Shown here: positions 40,044 through 48,735 of the stretch, piece by piece
Numbering within the stretch: the stretch's first letter is position 1
Layout of the letters: each line of letters starts with the position of its first letter
Assembly (NCBI RefSeq): GCF_900105415.1
Contig: NZ_FNSM01000001.1
Span: 5,605,501-5,669,500, forward strand
Length of the DNA stretch: 64,000 bases
Direction: 5' to 3'
Source of the DNA: Streptomyces sp. TLI_105
Lineage (GTDB): Bacteria > Actinomycetota > Actinomycetes > Streptomycetales > Streptomycetaceae
Notes under the pieces: model-generated
Database searches by the model: none
What the model was told of the DNA's origin: nothing
What the model saw: the letters and a program-made list of their open reading frames with translations, nothing else
Position numbers and translations under genes: made by a program

Positions 40044-41305
40044 CCGCCGCCCAGGACACCCGGGAGCGGGAGCGGGACCGCCGCAAGGTCTTCGCCGACC
40101 TCACCCCGCTGCGCACCTCCGCGCACTACCGCCGCCTCTGGTTCGGGAACACCGTCTCCTGGGTCGGACAGGGCATGACGGCCCTCGCCGTCTCCCTCCA
40201 GGTGTACGACATCACCCGCTCGCCCTTCTCCGTCGGGCTCGTCGGCCTCTTCGCCCTCGTCCCGCTGGTCGTCTTCGGCCTGTACGGCGGCGCCATCGCC
40301 GACACCGTCGACCGACGCAAGCTCGGCCTCGCCAGCGCGAGCGGCTCCGCCGTGCTGTCCGTCGCCCTGGCCGCCGCCGCGTTCGCCGGCTTCCACCACG
40401 TCTGGTTCCTGTACGGGATCGTCGCCCTCCAGGCCGTGTGCGCCGCGCTCAACGCGCCCGCCCGCTCCTCGATGATCCCCCGGCTCCTGCCGCCCGAGCA
40501 GCTGCGCGCCGCCAACGCGCTCAACTCGATGGTCACCACCTTCGGCACCCTCGTCGGGCCCAGCCTCGGCGGCCTGATCGTCGGGTTCGCCGGCTACCAG
40601 ACCGCGTACCTCGTGGACGCCGTCGCCTTCACCGCGAGCCTGTACGCGATGTGGCGGCTGCCGTCCATGCTGCCCGAACGCACGGGCAGCAAGAGGGCCT
40701 CGGTCCTCGACGGGCTCCGCTTCCTCGCCACCCGCCCCAACCTGCGCATGACGTTCTTCTCGGACTTCTGCGCGATGATCCTCGCCCATCCCCGCGCCCT
40801 GTTCCCGGCCGTCGCCGTCCTCTGGTACGGCGGTGACGCGAAGACCACCGGACTCCTCGTGGCCGCGCCCGCGTTCGGGGCGCTCCTCGGCGGGGTGCTG
40901 TCCGGCTGGCAGGGCCGCATCCGCCACCACGGGCAGGCGATCCTGCTCGCCGTCGCCTCCTGGGGCACGGCCGTCGCCGTCTTCGGGCTGACCCGGAACC
41001 TCTGGCTCGGGCTCCTCCTGCTCGCCCTCGCCGGCTACTCCGACACCGTCTCGATGATCTTCCGGAACACGATGATGCAGGTCGCCGCCCCGGACGAGAT
41101 GCGCGGCCGGCTCCAGGGCGTCTTCATCGTGGTCGTCGCGGGCGGGCCCCGCCTCGGCGACTTCCTCGCGGGCTCCGTCGCGGACCTCACCTCGCCGGCG
41201 GTCGCCATCACCGGCGGCGGGATCGCCTGCGTCGTCGCGATCGGACTCCTCGCCCTGTACGGACGCGGATTCCGCCGCTACGACGCCCACGACCCGACTC
41301 CCTGA
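40040..41305 (+). CDS. MFS exporter (EntS/MFS_3-like)
   Basis: A 421-residue transporter with about 12 membrane segments. The cytoplasmic loop GGAIADTVDRRKLG after helix 2 is the MFS signature A. ALNAPARSSMIPRLLPPEQLRAANALNSM is typical of the MFS_3 group that includes enterobactin exporter EntS. Export of a small hydrophobic compound or siderophore is likely. It is coupled by GTGA overlap to the acetyltransferase gene; the pair may modify and export the same molecule, or exporter use by the nearby biosynthetic cluster is possible. No direct evidence distinguishes these. Confidence 0.88.
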   Translation: MTAAQDTRERERDRRKVFADLTPLRTSAHYRRLWFGNTVSWVGQGMTALAVSLQVYDITRSPFSVGLVGLFALVPLVVFGLYGGAIADTVDRRKLGLASASGSAVLSVALAAAAFAGFHHVWFLYGIVALQAVCAALNAPARSSMIPRLLPPEQLRAANALNSMVTTFGTLVGPSLGGLIVGFAGYQTAYLVDAVAFTASLYAMWRLPSMLPERTGSKRASVLDGLRFLATRPNLRMTFFSDFCAMILAHPRALFPAVAVLWYGGDAKTTGLLVAAPAFGALLGGVLSGWQGRIRHHGQAILLAVASWGTAVAVFGLTRNLWLGLLLLALAGYSDTVSMIFRNTMMQVAAPDEMRGRLQGVFIVVVAGGPRLGDFLAGSVADLTSPAVAITGGGIACVVAIGLLALYGRGFRRYDAHDPTP

Positions 41306-41311
41306 CCCCTA

Positions 41312-41471
41312 GGGGGTATCTCGCCGATCAGGCCGGGCTCGCGGGGGATGGTGCCGCGCCTCGCCGCGTTGTCGTCGGTCGCCGACGCTCCGCGTCGCCT
41401 CCCTCCTCCGCCTTGCGATCCACGGCACCATCCCCCGCTCCCTGATCCGGCCTGATCGGCGAGACACCCCC
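41312..41471. repeat. Long imperfect inverted repeat (intergenic element)
   Basis: Arms at 41312-41356 and 41423-41471 match over about 45 bp with few mismatches (GTATCTCGCCGATCAGGCCGG against the complement of its partner, then GGGGGATGGTGCCG). They are separated by a 66-bp GC-rich centre. It fills most of the 311-bp gap after the MFS gene. From memory, closely similar sequences recur between genes in many Streptomyces genomes, which would make this a dispersed REP/MITE-type element or structured RNA; that needs a search. Confidence 0.75.
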
Positions 41472-41561
41472 TGGAACAGCCCCTGCCGTCCTGGCGGTTG
41501 GCCGCCACGGCACATAACCGCCAGGAGCGACGGGGGTCGACTCCCGCCCCATGGGCCAAGA

Positions 41562-41608
41562 CTCCTCGCGGACCCGGAACCCACCCCCGACCCCGGGTCC
41601 GCGAGGAG
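41562..41608 (+). promoter_or_regulatory. 16-bp hairpin enclosing the subtilase ribosome binding site
   Basis: Arms 41562-41577 and 41593-41608 are perfectly complementary with a 15-nt loop. The downstream arm ends in GCGAGGAG, the Shine-Dalgarno sequence eight bases before the subtilase ATG, so the site is fully paired in the folded leader. No T-run follows, which argues against a simple terminator. Confidence 0.75.
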
Positions 41609-41616
41609 TTCGAACG

Positions 41617-44600
41617 ATGACGTCGAGGACCGCACCCTTCGACAGAGGCAGGGCCGCGTTGCTCGCCGCGGGCATCTCCCTCGTGATGCTCTCGGCCGGG
41701 CAGACCGCCGCCGCCGCGAACACCGCCCCCGCCGTGCCGGACACCTTCACGGCGTCCGCGACCAGCCACACCGTCACCCTCGTCACCGGCGACCGCGTCA
41801 CCCTCACCGACCTCGGCGACGGCGACAGGACCGTCACCGTCGACCGGGCGAAGGGCGCCACCGGCGCGATACGCAGCCGGACCGCGAACGGCCGCGTCAC
41901 CGTCGTCCCCGACGAGGCCCGCCCCTACCTCGACTCCGGCGCGCTCGACCCGCGCCTCTTCGACGTCACCGGCCTCGTCGAGCAGGGCATCACCGGCGAA
42001 CTCCCGCTGATCGTCACGTACGGCGGGAAGAGCGCCCGCACCACCGCCGCCCCGCGCGGCACCGAGACCGTCCGCGCCCTGCCCAGCATCGGCGGGGCCG
42101 CCGTCACCGCCACCGACCCCACCGCCTTCTGGCAGGACTTCACCGCGCGCGGCACCCGGGCCGCCCGCGCCGCCACCCCCGGCAAGGTCTGGCTCGACGG
42201 CCGCGTCGAGGCCGCCATGGCCGAGTCCAACGCCCAGATCGGCACCCCCAAGGCGTGGGAGGCCGGGCTCACCGGCAAGGGCGTCAAGGTCGCCGTCCTC
42301 GACACCGGTGCCGACCTCGGCCACCCCGACCTCGTGGGCCGGATCGCCGAGACCAAGTCCTTCATCGAGGGCCAGGAGGTCGCCGACCGCGGCGGCCACG
42401 GCACCCACGTCACCTCCACCGTCGGCGGCTCCGGCGCCGCGAGCGACGGCAAGGAGAAGGGCGTCGCCCCCGGCGCCACCCTCGCCGTCGGCAAGGTCCT
42501 CAGCGACGAGGGATCCGGCACCGAGTCGCAGATCATCGCGGGCATGGAATGGGCCGCCGAGGACGTCGACGCGAAGATCGTCTCGATGAGCCTCGGCTCC
42601 CGTGAACCCAGCGACGGCACCGACCCGATGGCCCAGGCCGTCGACACGCTCTCCGCCGAGACCGGCGCCCTCTTCGTCATCGCCGCCGGAAACTCCGGCT
42701 ACCCCGGCTCCATCGGCTCGCCCGGCGCCGCCGACTCCGCGCTCACCGTCGGCGCCGTCGACTCCGCCGACCGGGCCGCCTACTTCACCAGCCAGGGCCC
42801 CCGCTTCGGCGACCAGGCCCTCAAGCCCGACGTGTCGGCGCCCGGCGTGGACATCCTCGCCGCCCGCTCCCGACTCGTCCCCGGCAGCGGCCTCTACACC
42901 ACCATGAGCGGCACCTCCATGGCGACCCCGCACGTCGCCGGCGTCGCCGCGCTGCTCGCCGAGAAGCACCCCGACTGGACCGGCGCCCAGCTCAAGGACG
43001 CACTGATGTCCTCCTCGAAGACCCTCGACGCCGGAGCGTACGAGCTCGGCGCCGGCGGGGTCGACGTGGCCGCCGCGATCGCCGCGAACGTCACCGCCAC
43101 CGGCTCCGCCGACCTCGGCTTCACCTCCTGGCCGTACGAGGAGAGCAAGCCGGTCACCCAGACCGTCACCTACACCAACTCCTCGGACCGGCCGGTCGAA
43201 CTGAACCTCGCCGTCGAGGGCATGCCCGCCGGGGTCGCCGCCCTCGCCGACACCGCCCTCACCGTCCCCGCCCACGGCTCCGCCTCCACCACCGTCACCG
43301 GCGACGGCACCGAGGCCCCCGTCGGGCAGTCCTCCGGCCGGATCACCGCCACCGCCGACGGCACGCCCGTCGCGCACACCGCCCTCGGCCTGGTGAAGGA
43401 GGAGGAGCGCTACACCCTCACCGTCCACGTCAAGGACCGCGACGGCGCCCCCACCCCCGCCTACCTGGGCGTCCAGCAGCTCGCCGAGAACGTGGACCCC
43501 TTCCCGGCCACCGTCGGCGAGTCCGGCACGCTCCGACTGCGCCTCAAGCCCGGCACGTACACCGTCGACACCTTCCTCGACGTGCGCGGCTCGGGCGGCA
43601 AGGACTCCCTCGGCCTCGGCTTCCTCACCGAGCCCGAGATCGTCCTCGACCGCGACCGCGAGATCACCCTCGACGGACGGCAGCTGCGCGAGATCCGCGC
43701 CGAGGTCGAGAAGCGCACCGAGACCCGCCAGCTCCTCATGGAGTTCGACCGCGAGGCGAACGGCGCCTCCTACGGCGGAGCCGTCCAGGTCCCCGCCGCG
43801 TACGACTCGATCTTCGCCGCGCCCACCCGGAAGCCCGCCACCGGCACCTTCGAGTACCGGACCGTCTGGCGCCTCGGCAAGCCGCTCCTGGAGGCGGGCG
43901 TCGACGGCGTCCGCCTCTCCGGCGCCACCCCGCAGGCCGGCGCGACCCTCCTCGAAGGCCGCCACCGCCTCGGCCTCGTCGACGCGGGCACCGGCACCCC
44001 CGCCGAGTACACCGGCAAGAACGCCACGGGCAAGGCCGTCCTCGTCCGGCTCACCGAGGGCGCCGACCCGAAGCAGCTCGCCCAGACCGCCCAGGACGCG
44101 GGCGCGAAGGTCCTGTTCGTGACCGACGACCGGCCCGGCCGGCTGATGGAGTGGTTCGGCACCGCCGACTACGAGGACCGGCCGCTCGCCGTCGCCACCG
44201 TGAACACCGCCGACGCGCACCGGCTCGCCGCCGGCGCCGCCCGGGGCCTGCGCGTCGACCTGACCGGCACCCGCTTCACCCCGTACGCCTACGACCTCTC
44301 CGAGGGACACCCCGGCGCCATCGGCACGGACCTCGTCTTCCGGCCCGACGAGGGCGAACTGGCCACCGTGCACTCCACGTTCCGCATGCCGACCCGGCGG
44401 GCGGAGCTCGGCGGAGAGTTCCGCTACTCGATCACCGACACCTTCCGGATCGGCTTCGGCTTCAAGGAGTGGATCGCCTTCCCGACCGAGCGCACCGAGT
44501 ACGTCTCCACCGGCACCGGCCAGCGCTGGCACGAGTCCGTCGACCTCGGCGACTCCCTGGAGGAGCGCGGCGGCCAGTCCGTCTACCGGGGCGGCAGCCG

Positions 44601-45306
44601 CACGGAACTCGACTGGTTCGGCCCCGTCTGGCACCCGTGGCTCGGCACCGGCCTCGGCTGGGGCCAGCAGCGCACCGGCAACGACCTCCGCTTCAACACC
44701 CCCGGCTGGGGCGACTCCGGCACCGACCACACCGGCTTCGGCAACGTGTGGAGCGACGACACGATGAGCCAGTACACCGAGGTGTACGTGAACGGCGTCC
44801 GCGTCGACCGCAAGAAGAGCTCCGGCGCCTACGCCTGGGACGCCCCGGCGGCGGAGGCCACGTACAAGGTCGTCACCGACACCGCCCTCGACGCGGACCG
44901 CTGGCGGCTCGGCACCAAGGGCCACAGCGAATGGACCTTCCGCTCCGCCGAGACCCCCGACGACCGGATCACCTACCTGCCGATGCTCAACCTCGGCTTC
45001 GACCTGGACACCGACCTCCACGGCGACGTCCGCGCCGGCAGCCGGCTGCCCGTCGGCATCTCCGCCGAGTACGTGAAGGGCGCGGCCGGCACCGGCACCA
45101 TCGGCACCGGCGCCCTGGAGGTCTCCTACGACGAGGGCACGACCTGGACGAGGGTCACGCTCAAGAAGTCCTCGCGCGGCGCCGCCTGGACCGGCGAACT
45201 CAGCGTCCCGTCCGGCGCGGGCTCCGTCTCGCTGCGGGCCGGGGCGAGCGACGACCGGGGCGGGTCGGTGCGTCAGGAGCTGATCCGCGCGGTGGGAGTG
45301 AAGTAG
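41617..45306 (+). CDS. Secreted subtilisin-family (S8) serine peptidase, large multidomain
   Basis: A 1229-residue exported protease. A signal peptide (about 10-40, LLAAGISLVMLSAGQTAAAA) precedes a propeptide of about 170 residues and the S8 domain. The triad is Asp229 (VAVLDTGAD), His261 (GGHGTHVTS) and Ser434 (GTSMATPHVAG). A protease-associated-type segment near 820-900 (VLVRLTEG to VATVN), several beta domains and a C-terminal NxxxxSSDRPV-like strand region make up the rest. It is expected to degrade extracellular proteins during development or nutrition. The long C-terminus ends VRQELIRAVGVK without anchoring signals. Its ribosome binding site lies in a strong hairpin. Confidence 0.92.
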   Translation: MTSRTAPFDRGRAALLAAGISLVMLSAGQTAAAANTAPAVPDTFTASATSHTVTLVTGDRVTLTDLGDGDRTVTVDRAKGATGAIRSRTANGRVTVVPDEARPYLDSGALDPRLFDVTGLVEQGITGELPLIVTYGGKSARTTAAPRGTETVRALPSIGGAAVTATDPTAFWQDFTARGTRAARAATPGKVWLDGRVEAAMAESNAQIGTPKAWEAGLTGKGVKVAVLDTGADLGHPDLVGRIAETKSFIEGQEVADRGGHGTHVTSTVGGSGAASDGKEKGVAPGATLAVGKVLSDEGSGTESQIIAGMEWAAEDVDAKIVSMSLGSREPSDGTDPMAQAVDTLSAETGALFVIAAGNSGYPGSIGSPGAADSALTVGAVDSADRAAYFTSQGPRFGDQALKPDVSAPGVDILAARSRLVPGSGLYTTMSGTSMATPHVAGVAALLAEKHPDWTGAQLKDALMSSSKTLDAGAYELGAGGVDVAAAIAANVTATGSADLGFTSWPYEESKPVTQTVTYTNSSDRPVELNLAVEGMPAGVAALADTALTVPAHGSASTTVTGDGTEAPVGQSSGRITATADGTPVAHTALGLVKEEERYTLTVHVKDRDGAPTPAYLGVQQLAENVDPFPATVGESGTLRLRLKPGTYTVDTFLDVRGSGGKDSLGLGFLTEPEIVLDRDREITLDGRQLREIRAEVEKRTETRQLLMEFDREANGASYGGAVQVPAAYDSIFAAPTRKPATGTFEYRTVWRLGKPLLEAGVDGVRLSGATPQAGATLLEGRHRLGLVDAGTGTPAEYTGKNATGKAVLVRLTEGADPKQLAQTAQDAGAKVLFVTDDRPGRLMEWFGTADYEDRPLAVATVNTADAHRLAAGAARGLRVDLTGTRFTPYAYDLSEGHPGAIGTDLVFRPDEGELATVHSTFRMPTRRAELGGEFRYSITDTFRIGFGFKEWIAFPTERTEYVSTGTGQRWHESVDLGDSLEERGGQSVYRGGSRTELDWFGPVWHPWLGTGLGWGQQRTGNDLRFNTPGWGDSGTDHTGFGNVWSDDTMSQYTEVYVNGVRVDRKKSSGAYAWDAPAAEATYKVVTDTALDADRWRLGTKGHSEWTFRSAETPDDRITYLPMLNLGFDLDTDLHGDVRAGSRLPVGISAEYVKGAAGTGTIGTGALEVSYDEGTTWTRVTLKKSSRGAAWTGELSVPSGAGSVSLRAGASDDRGGSVRQELIRAVGVK

Positions 45307-45318
45307 CGGAGTGACGCG

Positions 45319-45353
45319 AGGCCGGGCCCCTCCTCCGTCGAGGGGTCCGGCCT
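45319..45353. terminator. Bidirectional terminator between the subtilase and matB genes
   Basis: A 13-bp stem with one G-T pair (AGGCCGGGCCCCT/AGGGGTCCGGCCT) and a 9-nt loop lies in the 73-bp gap between two convergent genes. Confidence 0.75.
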
Positions 45354-45379
45354 TCGTCGAGGGGCCGGTCTCCGTCCGC

Positions 45380-46849
45380 TCAACCGGCCGCCGGCAGCGC
45401 CTTCTTCAGCACCTTGCCCATGTCGTTGCGGGGCAGCGCGTCGAGGTAGCGCACCACCCGGGGACGCTTGTGCGGCGCGAGCAGCCCCGCCACGTGGTCG
45501 GTGAGCTCCGCCTCCGCCGGCGGCTTCTCCCCGTCCTGCGGCACCACCCAGGCCACGATCCGCTCGCCCAGATCGGGATCCGGCTCGCCCGTGACGGCCG
45601 CCTCCCGGACGCCGGGGTGGTCGAGGAGCGCGTTCTCGATCTCACCCGCCCCGATCTTGTAGCCGCCGCTCTTGATCAGGTCCGTCGCCTTCCTGCCCAC
45701 CAGACGCACCCCGCCGTCCGCCTCGCGGACCGCCATGTCGCCGGTGCGGAACCAGTCGCCGTCGAAGGCCGCCGCCGTCGCGTCCGGCCGGTTCAGATAA
45801 CCGGAGAAGAGGTTCGGGCCGCGCACCTGCACCTCGCCGACCGTCTCCCCGTCGAGCTCCTCCAGGACGGAGCCGTCCTCGTCCACAAGGCGCAGGCCCA
45901 CCCCCGCGAGCGGCGTCCCGACCGTCCCCGGCCGGGGTTCGCCGCCCGGGCGCACGCTGGTGTTCATGAGCGTCTCGCTCATCCCGTACCGCTCCACCAC
46001 CGTCCGGCCCGTCGCCGCCGCGATCCGCTCGTGGTCGTGCACCGGCAGCGCCGCCGAACCGGAGACGAGGAGCCGGGCGCGGGCCAGGGCTTCGGCGAGG
46101 TGCGGGTCCTCGTCAAGGGCGTCCGCGATCCGGTGGTACATCGTCGGTACGCCGAAGAGCATGGTCCCGCCGTCGCCCAGCTCCCGCCCGACGCCCTCCA
46201 CCGAGAAGGCCCCCAGGTGCCGGACCTCGCCGCCGCGCCGCAAGGGGCCCAGGATCCCGAGGACGAGCCCGTGCACATGGAACAGCGGCAGCGCGTGCAC
46301 CAGGACGTCGTCCGCCGTCCACGACCAGGCCTCGGCCAGCGCGTCCAGGGAGGCGGCGACCGCGCGGTGCGAGAGGAGGACGCCCTTCGGGGGACCGGTC
46401 GTGCCGGAGGTGTAGACGACGAGCGCGGTCGCCTCGGGATCGACGGGGGCGGTGGCAGGGGGCTCGGGAGGCCCGGGCGGCCCGGTGAGCTCGACGTCGA
46501 CCCGGGGGAGCGCCGCGAGCCCCGCCGGCAGCTCGTCCCCCGGGCCCGCGAGCACCAGGTCGGGCGCGCTGTCGCCGAGGATGTGCGCCAACTCCCGCTC
46601 ACCGGTACGCGGATTGAGCGGTACGGCCGGCACGCCGGCGAGCAGGGCGGCGACCACGGCGACGGCCGTGCGGGCGGTGGGCGTCGCCCAGACGGCCACC
46701 AGGCCCGCGCCCCCGACCCGCCCGGCCAGGGCACCGGCGGCGCGGGCCAGCTCGGCGTACGTCAGGGAGTCGGGGCCTACGCGCAGGGCGGGGCGGTCGT
46801 CGGACGGAACCGCCGGTTCGAGCTCGAGTTCGGGGAAGAGCGCACTCAC
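45380..46849 (-). CDS. matB: Malonyl-CoA synthetase
   Basis: An ANL-family ligase of 489 residues that activates malonate to malonyl-CoA with ATP, supplying extender units. Motifs include the P-loop YTSGTTGPPKG, the LFHVHGLVLGILGPLRRGG stretch, VSGSAALPVHDHERIAAATG, ERYGMSETLMN and the hinge/catalytic lysine regions DLIKSGGYKIGAGEIE and RNDMGKVLKKAL. The whole sequence is very close to what I remember of S. coelicolor MatB. GTG start with GAGGAG upstream. It could raise malonyl-CoA for polyketide synthesis, including the ketosynthase/ACP pair about 13 kb away. Confidence 0.92.
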   Translation of the reverse strand: MSALFPELELEPAVPSDDRPALRVGPDSLTYAELARAAGALAGRVGGAGLVAVWATPTARTAVAVVAALLAGVPAVPLNPRTGERELAHILGDSAPDLVLAGPGDELPAGLAALPRVDVELTGPPGPPEPPATAPVDPEATALVVYTSGTTGPPKGVLLSHRAVAASLDALAEAWSWTADDVLVHALPLFHVHGLVLGILGPLRRGGEVRHLGAFSVEGVGRELGDGGTMLFGVPTMYHRIADALDEDPHLAEALARARLLVSGSAALPVHDHERIAAATGRTVVERYGMSETLMNTSVRPGGEPRPGTVGTPLAGVGLRLVDEDGSVLEELDGETVGEVQVRGPNLFSGYLNRPDATAAAFDGDWFRTGDMAVREADGGVRLVGRKATDLIKSGGYKIGAGEIENALLDHPGVREAAVTGEPDPDLGERIVAWVVPQDGEKPPAEAELTDHVAGLLAPHKRPRVVRYLDALPRNDMGKVLKKALPAAG

Positions 46850-47438
46850 CGGTCGTACTCCTCGGGTCGTCGAGGGCGAGGGGTTACGCCACGCATTCTG
46901 CCCCGCGAAAACCCTGCGCAGGGCCCGCTCGGGTGCCCACGCGGTTGGGGGCGCGCGCCGGCTGGGGCGGTACCCACCCTTCGCGCCCCCCGTTGTGGGC
47001 GCGCCGGCTGGGGCAGTGCCCGCTCGCCCCCGCCCACCCCCGTTGTGGGCAGTCGTTCCGCTGGGGCGGTGCCCACCCACCCCGTCGCCCCCCCCGTTGT
47101 GGGCAATCGTTCCGCTGGGGCGGAACGGGTGGGCACAACGGAACGGCGCCCCTTGCCGGGCCCAGGCTCCCGCGCCCTGACCCGCACCGACCTGTGCGGC
47201 GCACGTGTGGTGCGGGTCCAGGCGCGGAACGCGGAGGCGCCGCTGAGGTCGCCGTCCCGTGTGCCCACCCTCCCCCAAGCTCTCGGCTTCGCTCGAGCAG
47301 GGGGGACCCCCTCGCCCCCCAGCGGGACGATTGCCCACACGGGTGGTGGGTGGGAGCACCGCCCTGCGGGCGCAGCCCATATGGGCGGGGGCGGAAGGGG
47401 CACCGCCCCGCCGGGCGCGCCGCGGCGCGGCGCGGGGG
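46850..47438. repeat. Intergenic repeat cluster
   Basis: This 589-bp gene-free gap is packed with repeats. Four related units of about 50 bp (46940-47130) share CGTTGTGGGC followed by CGTTCCGCTGGGGCGG or GCGCCGGCTGGGGC. An inverted copy of the same motif is at 47319-47342. Between them, 47269-47312 forms an imperfect hairpin with CTCGGCTTCGCTCGAGC in its loop region. From memory, both motifs are common between genes in Streptomyces chromosomes. No coding frame here resembles a protein family. Confidence 0.8.
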
Positions 47439-48674
47439 TCAAGGACTGGTGGTGGTCAGTCTCGTCGGGTGGGGGTCCGGCGCTTCCTCGGCCGGTTCGA
47501 TTCCCCGCATCCGACCGTACGCGTACACACACCCCGCCAGCGCCAGGTCCGACAGCAGCATGAAGCCGATCGAGTACGAGCCCTTCGCGCTGTAGATCGC
47601 GCCCATCACCAGCGGCGGCAGGAACCCGCCGAGTCCGCCCGTCGCGCCGACGATGCCGGTCACGCTGCCGACCTTGGCCTGCGGGGTGACCTGGGAGACC
47701 AGGGCGAAGACGGAGCCGCTCGCGGTGCCGAGCCCGGCGGCCATGACGAGCAGGGCGAGGGTGCCGCCGGGGTTCAGCGCCGGGTCGAAGGCCTGGACGA
47801 TGGCGAGCAGGGCGACGATCCCGAGCGCGACGGCCGTCACGAGCGCCGGGTGGATCCGGTCCGAGAGCCAGCCGCCGATGGGGCGGAAGACGACCGTCAC
47901 CAGGGCGAACCCGGCCGCCTTGGTGCCCGCGTCCGTCGGGTCGAGCTCGTACCAGGTCTTCAGGTACGTCGGCAGGTAGACGCCGAACGCGACGATGCCG
48001 CCGAACCCGATCGCGTACAGCGCTGACAGCTCCCACGTCACCCGCAGCCGTGCCGCCGAGCCCAGGCGACCGGCCAGGGAGGCGGTGGGGACGGGGCGGT
48101 CCGGGCGGTCCGTGATGAGGAACGCCGCGAGCACCGCGTACGCCGCCAGCGCGATCGCGACCACGACGAACGGTAGGTTCTCGGCGTGCTTGGCGATCCG
48201 GGGCGTGAAGTAGCCGGAGAGCGCGACTCCGCCCATGCCCATGCCGAACACCCCGAGGGCGAGTCCGCGCTTGGCGGGCGGGAACCAGGAGTTGACGAGC
48301 GGGATGCCGATGGCGAACGTCGTGCCGCCGAGGCCGAGGAGGAAGCCGACGACCAGCATCAGGCCGTAACTGTCCTTGACGACGATCAGGAGCAGCACCG
48401 GAACGATCGTCAGCGCCGAGACCAGCGGGAACATCAGCTTCGCCCCGTACCTGTCGGTCAGCGCCCCGGCCGGGATGCGGCCGACCGAGCCGACCAGGAC
48501 GGGCACCGCGACGAGCAGGGACTGCTGGAAGGAGCTGAGGTCGAGCCGGTCGCCGTACCAGCTCGCGATGGGTGCGATCAGGTCCCACGCCCAGAAGGTG
48601 AGCGTGAAGCCGACGGTGGCCGTCACCAGGTTGCGGTAGGCCACCGCTGTGGGGGCCTTGGTCTCGGTGGTCAC
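47439..48674 (-). CDS. narK: Nitrate/nitrite MFS transporter (NarK-like)
   Basis: A transporter of about 411 residues with 12 membrane helices. The two nitrate-signature regions are visible: GLGGTTFAIGIPLVNSWFPPAKRGLALGVFGMGMGG in helix 5 and GLGTASGSVFALVSQVTP in helix 11, with NarK-type glycines. The helix 2-3 loop reads GRIPAGALTDRYGAK. It probably imports nitrate or exports nitrite and would suit the nitrate reductase gene at 2137-4239, although the two are 43 kb apart. The start is uncertain: GTG 48674 is used, but the GGAGG site is very close, and TTG 48686 is in frame. Confidence 0.88.
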   Translation of the reverse strand: MTTETKAPTAVAYRNLVTATVGFTLTFWAWDLIAPIASWYGDRLDLSSFQQSLLVAVPVLVGSVGRIPAGALTDRYGAKLMFPLVSALTIVPVLLLIVVKDSYGLMLVVGFLLGLGGTTFAIGIPLVNSWFPPAKRGLALGVFGMGMGGVALSGYFTPRIAKHAENLPFVVVAIALAAYAVLAAFLITDRPDRPVPTASLAGRLGSAARLRVTWELSALYAIGFGGIVAFGVYLPTYLKTWYELDPTDAGTKAAGFALVTVVFRPIGGWLSDRIHPALVTAVALGIVALLAIVQAFDPALNPGGTLALLVMAAGLGTASGSVFALVSQVTPQAKVGSVTGIVGATGGLGGFLPPLVMGAIYSAKGSYSIGFMLLSDLALAGCVYAYGRMRGIEPAEEAPDPHPTRLTTTSP

Positions 48675-48735
48675 CCCTCCAGTCAAGATCCGGGGGAGGG
48701 GCTCGGCGCGCCGGACTGGTCCGTACGAGGGTCCT

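Noticed and set aside
46920..47130. Possible CRISPR array or DnaA-box origin
   Set aside because: Units of about 50 bp are homologous along their full length rather than being repeats separated by unique spacers, and there are no cas genes, DnaA boxes or AT-rich unwinding region.
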